From Segatella copri (GTDB lineage: Bacteria; Bacteroidota; Bacteroidia; Bacteroidales; Bacteroidaceae), in the NCBI RefSeq assembly GCF_026015295.1, contig NZ_JAPDUW010000001.1, positions 3,671,001 to 3,735,000 on the forward strand: a DNA stretch of 64,000 nt, read 5' to 3'. Within the stretch, counting starts at the first letter, position 1; the number at the start of each line of letters is the position of its first letter. The position numbers were made by a program, and so were the translations under genes. The notes under the pieces were generated by a model. It made no database searches and had not been told where the DNA came from. It saw nothing but the letters and a program-made list of their open reading frames with translations. Below are positions 25,725 through 32,804 of the stretch, piece after piece.

Positions 25725-27759
25725 ATGCTTTATTATTTTTAAGTGAAACAAATATGCCTATATATAAAAATCTGTCTCTAGATGGAACTATCGAACGTCC
25801 GTTAGTATTATATCCGAAAATGTTTGTACGGCCGAGGATGTTGTTCAGAGAAGAATAGATAATGACCTTGGGACTTAGCAGATAAGTAAGGTTTATATCT
25901 ACGCTATTATAATGTGGTGTCTTGCCAATAAGAAAATGACGTCCGCTTGCATACGATTCAGTCAGCCCGATGATTGCTTTGCCGAATGAATATTTTGCTG
26001 TCAATCTCAGATTATGCCTTGAGGCGTAGTCAGGTATTCGCTCCTCTGTGTATTCGTGATAGAATCGCTTGGAATCGTTGTAGGAATATGAAAATGCTGT
26101 GGTCAGATGTTTGAAAAGCGAATGCTCTTCTACAAAAATGTCTATACCTTTACTCTTTCCATATCCTTTCGGTTGGTAAATACCCTTTTCCCATAAAGGC
26201 AATCGCTGATATTTTTTCCAGTAGGGTTCTATTCGTATGAGTGTACCAGGCGACTTATATTGTATGGATAGGATAGCATGATCTGCCGTACTTTGTCCAA
26301 GAGATTTCTTGTTTGTTGCAAGAAAGTCATCTTCTGGAGTCTGGCTATACCGACCGGTAGCAAATGAAAGCTGAAAATTCTTGTTAGGAATATAACATAG
26401 TGTAGCCCTTGGCATAAACAGCCAGTTGGCATGAGCCATATATTCTGTCCTTGTCGAAATATTCAGGAACACATGGGGCTTCATCCTCCATTGGGCATCA
26501 ATATGAGCAGCAAGAATATTATAATCCAACTTGTAGCAATCGTTTTCGTACTCCATGAGGCTGTTTCGCTGATAGTCCTCCATTCCTGCCGATATTTTTA
26601 GTGCATCCGAGCAAATTTTGCGTATTCCTGTTTTCAGATGTATCTCATTCCTGAAGTTGTAATATCGGTCACCAGCAATCTTCGCATCTTCTATATCGTT
26701 GAATACCGATGAGCTTGCCATACCACAAAAGAGCGTGTAGCCAGCACCCCACTGTGCCTTATAGGTTGTGTTGGCATAGATATTATTCTCTTTGAGCGAA
26801 AGGTTTTGGTTGTCTATATGCTGTCCTACAGATGTAAAATCATAGCCAACGTATGTTTTCAATATTCCGGCATTTCGGAACTCATTCTTGTATTGTGATT
26901 CGCCAGATAGTTTAAGATAAGGCTTGTTGAAATCAAGCCTTTCTGAAAATAACTGATTGTAGATTCCCAAACTTGTTAGTGCGGCATTAAAGGATAAGCT
27001 GCTGTGGGAATATGCCTTGGTGCCACCGATGTTCCAGTCAACCAATGATGCGCTGACTCCATATTTGTCACTTGTTGCAGCATCTGATGTTTCCATAGGG
27101 AGAACGGAGGAAAGTGCTTGTCCATATTCTCCGCTATATCCACCAAGAGAAAAGTTGATACCTTTAAATATAAAAGGAGAGAATCGTCCACGTACAGCAG
27201 TATCTTCTGTGTTTGTACTATATGGAACAAGGACGTGCATTCCGTTAATGAAAGTCTGGCATTCTTCGCTTTCTCCACCACGGACATAGAGCTTTCCATT
27301 TTCTCCCACTTTTTGAGTGCCGGGTAAAGTTTGCAGGGCTGCAACAATGTCCCCGCATGAATTACCTGCCATCACAACATCTAAGGCATCCATAGTCTTG
27401 AAGTTGTCACTTTTCCCGAAACTGTAAGTGCTGGCAGATATTACAACTTCTTGGATTGTCGTAGCTTTTTCTTTCATTTGGATAGAAAGATTATGTAACT
27501 TGCAGGCATCTGTAGTCTGCATATATTCTTCAAAACCAATCATGGTAATCTTGATAGACGCTTCTCCGGTTTTTGATGTGGAAAAGGAAAACCTGCCCAG
27601 AGAATCTGTCAGGCATCCATCAATTGTGCCCATGATGAAAACATTGGCACCAGCAAGCGGTTCCTGACCGCTTTTTACCATGCCTGATATGATGGTCTGT
27701 GCAGCTAGGTTGCAGACTGAAGTCAGCAGCAATGCGATATGTATTATTCGATGTTTCAT
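25705..27759 (-). CDS. TonB-dependent outer-membrane receptor
   Basis: 684 residues. Signal peptide (HIALLLTSVCNLAAQ), carboxypeptidase-regulatory-like domain (~20-100: GMVKSGQEPLAGANVFIMGT), TonB-box-like EVVISAS, plug domain (~120-215: ALQTLPGTQKVGENGKLYVR, then GGESEECQTFING) and a 22-strand-type barrel ending in GIFVSLKNNKAYDISNF. Receptors of this size without a SusD partner usually take up metal chelates, vitamins or small peptides. Its regulator is the adjacent LytTR protein rather than a sugar sensor. ATG 27759 is chosen; an ATG six codons upstream overlaps the -7 element, whose start site would fall almost on 27759, so the mRNA may be leaderless. Confidence 0.88.
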   Translation of the reverse strand: MKHRIIHIALLLTSVCNLAAQTIISGMVKSGQEPLAGANVFIMGTIDGCLTDSLGRFSFSTSKTGEASIKITMIGFEEYMQTTDACKLHNLSIQMKEKATTIQEVVISASTYSFGKSDNFKTMDALDVVMAGNSCGDIVAALQTLPGTQKVGENGKLYVRGGESEECQTFINGMHVLVPYSTNTEDTAVRGRFSPFIFKGINFSLGGYSGEYGQALSSVLPMETSDAATSDKYGVSASLVDWNIGGTKAYSHSSLSFNAALTSLGIYNQLFSERLDFNKPYLKLSGESQYKNEFRNAGILKTYVGYDFTSVGQHIDNQNLSLKENNIYANTTYKAQWGAGYTLFCGMASSSVFNDIEDAKIAGDRYYNFRNEIHLKTGIRKICSDALKISAGMEDYQRNSLMEYENDCYKLDYNILAAHIDAQWRMKPHVFLNISTRTEYMAHANWLFMPRATLCYIPNKNFQLSFATGRYSQTPEDDFLATNKKSLGQSTADHAILSIQYKSPGTLIRIEPYWKKYQRLPLWEKGIYQPKGYGKSKGIDIFVEEHSLFKHLTTAFSYSYNDSKRFYHEYTEERIPDYASRHNLRLTAKYSFGKAIIGLTESYASGRHFLIGKTPHYNSVDINLTYLLSPKVIIYSSLNNILGRTNIFGYNTNGRSIVPSRDRFLYIGIFVSLKNNKAYDISNF

Positions 27760-27763
27760 GCCA

Positions 27764-27878
27764 CAAAGATACTGCATGAAACTGGAGTTACCAAATTCTT
27801 AGGATATACAACTAAAACTTATGATAGAAAGCTAGTTAAGATGCCGAATAACTAAGTTGAAGGACAAATAACTATGTA
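27764..27878 (-). promoter_or_regulatory. Promoter and four-repeat operator for the TonB-receptor gene (LytTR site)
   Basis: Minus-strand -7 TATCTTTG (27764-27771) and -33 TTTG (27792-27795) with a 20-bp gap. Directly upstream, AACTA (plus-strand reading) occurs at 27810, 27850 and 27870, with AGCTA at 27830: four half-sites at an exact 20-bp pitch. The last two extend to AATAACTAAGT and AATAACTATGT. LytTR proteins bind direct repeats about two helical turns apart, so this fits the neighbouring regulator. Confidence 0.65.
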
Positions 27879-28696
27879 AGATAAGACTTTAACTTGGGCA
27901 CGAATCTTCGGGAAACGGGTATGATGTTTGTGCAATTTCCGAGAGTCAGTTGATAACCATTTGAGTTGCCTCGTGCCGAAGTGATATTATTCACATTGAC
28001 AGCAAAAGAACGGTGACATTGGAAAATGTTCTCAAACTCTTTCAACTCTTCAAGAGCATGGGTTAGTGTTGTATGGATATCAACAGCAACAACATTACCT
28101 TCTTTTAGAAAACAGACGGATACATTGTTTTTCTGTGCTTCGATATAAAGTAGATCGTTGATGGCAATCGACAGATCGTTTCCTCTTACGTTAGTATCAT
28201 GGATGGTAATAGATACTTCTTCCTGTTCCTTTGTTGTATTGCGCAACAACTCTTCCATTCTCTCTCGTAATGTTCTGTTGTATTGCATTCCGATAGATAA
28301 TGTCGTAAGAAATATGCCTATGATAATAGTCCAATTTAGAAACAAGAGAAACAGACTGAATGTAATCGTATAATGAAACAAGTATGAGAATAGGAGGAAA
28401 TTACCGAAGGCAATGATGAAAATCAGTCCGAGTATAGCTACTCCTTCATGCCAGATACGCCAGGGCTTGATAGTTTGATGCAAATACTTCAATATCGTTG
28501 CAGCGTATGTTATGTGGCATCCAAAAGTTACCAGTCCGAATAATGTAGCAACAAAGCATTTGTTACCTTGATATAAGCAGAGTCCAAATGGCTGCAGAAA
28601 ATATAAAATTACCCAAATGATGAAGCCAAAGATGCTACTATCTTTTAGCAAGTGTTTACTCTGTTTAAAAGGATATGTTCGAGTTAGAAACGACAT
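27872..28696 (-). CDS. Membrane-anchored LytTR-family transcriptional regulator
   Basis: 274 residues. Four membrane helices (~22-38, ~47-70, ~87-107, ~112-134), a short coiled linker (RTLRERMEELLRNTTKEQEE) and a C-terminal LytTR DNA-binding domain (~170-274: NDLLYIEAQKNNVSVCF, FQCHRSFAVNVNNI, IIPVSRRFVPKL). There is no receiver domain, so signalling must come through the membrane part or a partner. Its 3' end overlaps the phased operator of the TonB-receptor gene. Likely an activator of that gene, perhaps responding to the imported ligand. Confidence 0.88.
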   Translation of the reverse strand: MSFLTRTYPFKQSKHLLKDSSIFGFIIWVILYFLQPFGLCLYQGNKCFVATLFGLVTFGCHITYAATILKYLHQTIKPWRIWHEGVAILGLIFIIAFGNFLLFSYLFHYTITFSLFLLFLNWTIIIGIFLTTLSIGMQYNRTLRERMEELLRNTTKEQEEVSITIHDTNVRGNDLSIAINDLLYIEAQKNNVSVCFLKEGNVVAVDIHTTLTHALEELKEFENIFQCHRSFAVNVNNITSARGNSNGYQLTLGNCTNIIPVSRRFVPKLKSYLT

Positions 28697-28821
28697 GTTG
28701 AATCTGATTTATTTAATTAACGCAGCACTATCATTTATCTTCTTTATCAGAGTACCTAAGCTACTCTGTTGGTGCACCGGGATGCTTGCCATATCCAGAC
28801 ATTTTGTTTATTATCGTGCTG

Positions 28822-28855
28822 CAAAAATAAAACAAAGTTCTGAATGACACGGCAA
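28822..28855 (-). promoter_or_regulatory. Possible promoter of the LytTR gene
   Basis: Minus-strand -7 TATTTTTG (28822-28829) with TTG (28853-28855) 23 bp upstream. A second -7-like TACTTTTG (28853-28860) overlaps. The leader would be ~120 bases. Confidence 0.4.
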
Positions 28856-29105
28856 AAGTACAAATAAAATTTGAGAAACGTACTTTTGGAGACGTTTATT
28901 TTGGTAATGAAGCATTTTCTTATGATGTCTCAGGACTTTTTTCTTGATGACATCTGTAACACTATTTGAAATCAATAAGTAAATTTGTACTTGATCCAAA
29001 TTCCCCATATATTTTATTGTTCTTTTCAAACGCCGCAAATATATCAATGTATAAATAATCCTAATATTTTACACCAAAAGATACAAGTTATCACATTATT
29101 ATTAA

Positions 29106-29231
29106 TATGCATCATCTTTCATGATAGCAAGAAACATCAATCCTACTCTGTTCGACCTCTCGGGAAGAAAAGTCCTTGTGCCACAAAAAGGACACATTTA
29201 TATTATGGGCAACAAGAAAGTCGTATGGTAG
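29106..29231 (+). pseudogene. Relic of the 3' end of a secreted-protein gene (C-terminal sorting-like motif)
   Basis: The frame reads NPTLFDLSGRKVLVPQKG-HIYIMGNKKVVW-stop. This is the familiar Prevotella C-terminal pattern (DLxGRxV ... KGxYIxxGKKV) at the end of many exported glycan enzymes and type IX-like cargo. Upstream the frame closes at 29103-29105 and nothing else of the gene remains. A terminator follows at 29260. A deletion or insertion has removed the body. Nothing else was found in 28861-29105. Confidence 0.7.
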
Positions 29232-29259
29232 GAACGTGTGTTTCGGATAAAATATAATA

Positions 29260-29303
29260 AAAGCCGCAATTTGTAAACGCAAACTGTGGCTTTTTCGTTT
29301 TTT
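29260..29303 (+). terminator. Terminator left over from the relic gene
   Basis: Stem around AAAGCCGCAATTTG / CAAACTGTGGCTTT (one wobble, one mismatch), then TTTTTCGTTTTTTT. Confidence 0.8.
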
Positions 29304-29308
29304 TATGC

Positions 29309-29316
29309 TATCTTTG
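29309..29316 (+). promoter_or_regulatory. -7 element for the ATPase/nuclease-sensor pair
   Basis: TATCTTTG, 30 bases before the ATG; the -33 is not clear. Confidence 0.6.
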
Positions 29317-29345
29317 CACACAGATAGTGTTTTTAAAGATAGATC

Positions 29346-31115
29346 ATGATGGAACAGCAAGTAAAACTACTACCTTATGGGGTGGCAGATTTTGCTACGG
29401 TAATAGAGCAGAATCTATATTATGTGGATAAGACGATGTTTATCCCGGAGCTGGAGAAGCAGCCTCGCAATCTCTTCTTCATCCGTCCTCGTCGTTTTGG
29501 TAAGAGCATATTCTTGAGTATGCTCTATTCTTACTATGACTGTACGCAGAGCCATAAGTTCCAGAGTCTTTTTGGAAATCTGTGGATAGGACAGCATCCT
29601 ACTCCTTTGCAGGGAAAGTATCAGGTGCTGTTCCTCGATTTCTCCCAGATTACGGGTAATATCGATAAGCTTGAGACTAAGTTTAATTCTTATCTCAGCA
29701 TCAACCTCGATGCTTTTGTCCGTCAATACTCAGACTATTATCAGGCAGAGATGGAAGAAATCCTGGCGCAGGAAGATTTCGAGGAAAAGATGGAACTGAT
29801 ATTCAAGGCAGCCAAGGCGCACCAGTATCATCTGTATCTCATCATCGATGAGTATGACAACTTCACGAATGTCATACTCAACGAACGTGGTGAGAATGTG
29901 TATCATGCGATTACCCATGCCGACGGCTTTTATCGTGATGTCTTCAAGAAGTTCAAGGGTAATTTTGAGCGTATCTTCATGATGGGTGTGAGCCCTGTAA
30001 CCCTGGATGATGTGACGAGTGGATTCAATATAGGTTGGAACATTTCTATCAAGCCGGAGTTTGATGAGATGCTTGGTTTCTCTACCACTGATGTGGTAGA
30101 GATGTTTACCTATTATAAGAAGCATGGTAGTATTCCTGCCGATAGTGATATTGATGCCATCGTCAATGATATGAAGCCATGGTATGATAACTATTGCTTC
30201 GCTAAACAGGCATTGAAGAAAAAGACTCGTATGTTTAATTGTGATATGGTTCTTTATTACCTTCGCAATTACATGGATGCCGGATGTCCGCCAGAAGAGA
30301 TGATAGACCCGAATACCCGTACCGATTACGGCAAGATGAAGAAACTTTTGCAGTTTGACAAGCTGGATGGAGAGCGTAAGGGCATTATCCGCAAGATTGC
30401 AGAAGAGGAGCAGATTGTTACCCAGCTTTATGAGTCGTTTTCTGCGTATCAGATTCCAAAGGCAGAGATATTCCCAAGTCTTCTGTTCTATTATGGCATG
30501 TTGACCATCAAGGGAACTCGTGGATCCAAGCTCATTCTGGGCATTCCGAACAATAATGTCCGCAAGCAGTATTATGGTTATCTGGAAGAGGAGTATCAGG
30601 CAAAGGCTTATGTGGATGTCAACCAGCTCACCGATTACTATTATGACATGGCATACGATGGTAAGTGGGAAGAAGGATTGCGCTTTATGGCGGATGCCTA
30701 TGCCAAGGTTTCATCGGTGCGTGATGGCATTGAGGCTGAGCGAAACCTGCAGGGATTCTTCATGGCTTATCTGAATCTGAATGATTATTATATCACGGCT
30801 CCAGAGTTGGAGTTGAATCATGGCTATTGTGATTTCTTCCTTTTGCCAGACCTTACCCATTATGCCAGTCAGCATAGCTACATCCTGGAGTTGAAGGTTC
30901 TTTCTAAGAAAGATTTCTCTGCGATAGTTGAAGGTGAGTTTACGGAAGATGGCAAGCCTATGACCAAGGCCGAGAAACAGTGGCGTGAGGCTGTAGAACA
31001 GATTCATCGATATGCTGAGGCTCCAAGGGTTGAGGCTTTGCGCCAAGGCACAAAACTCCATCTCATCATCATGCAGTTTGAGGGGTGGGAACTTAAACGG
31101 ATGGAAGAAGTATGA
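29346..31115 (+). CDS. AAA-ATPase-like protein with C-terminal PD-(D/E)XK nuclease domain (DUF1703)
   Basis: 589 residues. Opens with YGVADFATVIEQNLYYVDKT, the hallmark of the AAA-ATPase-like family. Walker A variant RPRRFGKSIF (48-56), Walker B YLIIDEYDNF (~164-173). The C-terminal PD-(D/E)XK-like domain has GYCDFFLLPD (~493-502) and YILELKVL (~511-518). The family is highly multiplied in Prevotella/Bacteroides and lacks a settled function; mobile-DNA or defence roles have been suggested. The stop overlaps the start of the kinase-less sugar-sensor gene (ATGA, 4 bases), so the two are cotranslated, which is unusual for a metabolic regulator. Confidence 0.88.
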   Translation: MMEQQVKLLPYGVADFATVIEQNLYYVDKTMFIPELEKQPRNLFFIRPRRFGKSIFLSMLYSYYDCTQSHKFQSLFGNLWIGQHPTPLQGKYQVLFLDFSQITGNIDKLETKFNSYLSINLDAFVRQYSDYYQAEMEEILAQEDFEEKMELIFKAAKAHQYHLYLIIDEYDNFTNVILNERGENVYHAITHADGFYRDVFKKFKGNFERIFMMGVSPVTLDDVTSGFNIGWNISIKPEFDEMLGFSTTDVVEMFTYYKKHGSIPADSDIDAIVNDMKPWYDNYCFAKQALKKKTRMFNCDMVLYYLRNYMDAGCPPEEMIDPNTRTDYGKMKKLLQFDKLDGERKGIIRKIAEEEQIVTQLYESFSAYQIPKAEIFPSLLFYYGMLTIKGTRGSKLILGIPNNNVRKQYYGYLEEEYQAKAYVDVNQLTDYYYDMAYDGKWEEGLRFMADAYAKVSSVRDGIEAERNLQGFFMAYLNLNDYYITAPELELNHGYCDFFLLPDLTHYASQHSYILELKVLSKKDFSAIVEGEFTEDGKPMTKAEKQWREAVEQIHRYAEAPRVEALRQGTKLHLIIMQFEGWELKRMEEV

Positions 31116-32626
31116 AATTAATGAAAAGACTCTATATTATATTAATAGTATTACTTAGTAGTATGCTTCTTCTTCTGGATTCATGCACCCAGAAGAAGAT
31201 GGTGATTGGTGTGTCGCAATGTTGCGGTGGAGTTTGGCGCGAGAAGGTGAATAATGAGATGCGACTGGCGCAGTATCAATATAAGAATGTGGATCTGCTG
31301 TTTACTACTGCAGAGAATGACGGGCAACGTCAGGCTCGTCAGATAGACAGTATGATAGCCAGGAAGGTAGATTTAATCGTGGTGGCCCCTGATAACGTGA
31401 ATGATGTAACACCTGCCATCGAGCGAGCTTATCGTGCTCATATCCCGGTTATTCTCTTCGACAGAAAGGTAAAGACAACCCATTATACAGCTTCCATCGG
31501 TGGCGATAATGTAGAAGCGGGTAGGGAAGTAGCCCGCTTTCTTGCTAGTAAACTGGATGGAAAAGGTACCGTAGTTGAGATTACGGGCTTGAAGGATGCT
31601 TCCCCTGTCATTGAGCGCCATCGCGGTTTCCACGAGGTGATGAAGAATTACCCGGGAATCAAGGTGGTTACCCTGGAAAGCAACTGGAAGTTAGAGCGTG
31701 CTCAGGAGTTAATGAAGCAATATCTGGATAATGGCGGACATGCGGATGGCGTGTTCGGGCATAGCGACTTGGGTGCCATAGGAGCCTTTCTGGAAGCAGA
31801 GAGACGAGGCATTGATAAGCAGATGCTGATAGTAGGCATTGATGGATTGCCTGGAGAATGGGAAGGAGTGGATAGAGTGAAGAGAGGACAGTTTGCTGCT
31901 TCTTATGTCTATCCTACCCAGGGCGAAAAGATTATGGAATTGGCTATGAATATCCTTCAGGGTAAACCCTATAAGAAGGATAATGTGATGAAATCATTCC
32001 TTGCTACCCAGGAAAACTGCGATGCCATTGCTCTGCAATATCAGGATTTGGAAGCCAAGATGAAGAATCTGGATCAGATTTCTGTCAGTCTTGATTCTTA
32101 TTCAGAGGTTTCCCGTATCCAGAAATGGATGCTTGTGGTTGCCTCTATTGTAGTTCTGATTCTGCTCTTTGTCGTCTGCTATATATATAAGGTATATAGA
32201 AAGAAGCTGCAGAAACAGAAAGCTGTGGCTCGTGGATTTATCGAGAACAAGGAGGGCTGGGCTGCTGAACTGAATCATCTGGATGAGAGTAATCGTTACT
32301 TCATGGACCGTTTCAAGAAGAAGATTCTTGAGAATATGGGCAATGCTGATATGAAGATGGATGATTTGGGTGCCGAGATGCAGTTGAGTAAAGTACAGCT
32401 CTATCGCAAGGTGAAGGCTATGACAGGAAAAACGCCTGCCGAGCTCTTGAAAGAGATGCGCCTGCAGAAAGCCTATACGCTCCTGATGCAGACTGATAAG
32501 ACTATAGCTGAAGTCTCGGCAGAAGTAGGCTTTGCATTACCGGGCTATTTCTCTTCCTGTTTCAAGAAACAATATGGCGTTCTTCCTACCGATTTCAGAA
32601 ATGAACAGTTATCTAAAAGGAAATAG
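31112..32626 (+). CDS. Membrane-spanning sugar-sensor AraC-family regulator without kinase or receiver
   Basis: 504 residues. Lipobox-like N-terminus (LLDSC, Cys25), periplasmic LacI-type sugar-binding domain (~29-310: MVIGVSQCCGGVW, HIPVILFDRKVKTTHYTASI), one membrane helix (~339-359), a ~45-residue cytoplasmic linker and an AraC HTH domain (~405-497: MQLSKVQLYRKVKAMTGKTP). It aligns end to end with the fructose hybrid sensor at 14.3 kb, but the kinase and receiver are absent. It must therefore pass the signal through the membrane straight to DNA, as SusR, ToxR or CadC do. The recognition segment VQLYRKVKAMTG is identical in the two proteins. It lies just upstream of susC/susD/GH32 and is coupled to the preceding ATPase gene. 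Confidence 0.9.
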   Translation: MKLMKRLYIILIVLLSSMLLLLDSCTQKKMVIGVSQCCGGVWREKVNNEMRLAQYQYKNVDLLFTTAENDGQRQARQIDSMIARKVDLIVVAPDNVNDVTPAIERAYRAHIPVILFDRKVKTTHYTASIGGDNVEAGREVARFLASKLDGKGTVVEITGLKDASPVIERHRGFHEVMKNYPGIKVVTLESNWKLERAQELMKQYLDNGGHADGVFGHSDLGAIGAFLEAERRGIDKQMLIVGIDGLPGEWEGVDRVKRGQFAASYVYPTQGEKIMELAMNILQGKPYKKDNVMKSFLATQENCDAIALQYQDLEAKMKNLDQISVSLDSYSEVSRIQKWMLVVASIVVLILLFVVCYIYKVYRKKLQKQKAVARGFIENKEGWAAELNHLDESNRYFMDRFKKKILENMGNADMKMDDLGAEMQLSKVQLYRKVKAMTGKTPAELLKEMRLQKAYTLLMQTDKTIAEVSAEVGFALPGYFSSCFKKQYGVLPTDFRNEQLSKRK

Positions 32627-32677
32627 TTTTCTAACTCCTTTAAAATAACTCCTTTAAAATCTTAGCAAAAGATAAGA

Positions 32678-32754
32678 AAATCGTTTCATGTAACATAATT
32701 ATTGTTGCAGGAACGATTTTTTTTATTTATATAACAGTCTTTTCCCTAATTTTG
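32678..32754 (+). promoter_or_regulatory. Fructan operator and promoter of susC-susD-GH32
   Basis: AAAATCGTTTCATG (32677-32690) and AGGAACGATTTT (32709-32720), half-site centres 26 bp apart, then -7 TAATTTTG (32747-32754). The right half-site is 35 bp from the -7 element, 21 bp (two turns) closer than at the 19-kb and 23-kb sites. Confidence 0.78.
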
Positions 32755-32804
32755 CAGCAGATCCAAGCAATGACAATTTTTGAAACTTAAAACGTTATAA
32801 TAGT

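Noticed and set aside
28811..29047. 78-residue minus-strand frame upstream of the LytTR gene
   Set aside because: Basic, low-complexity peptide with no family likeness; it covers several -7 promoter motifs.
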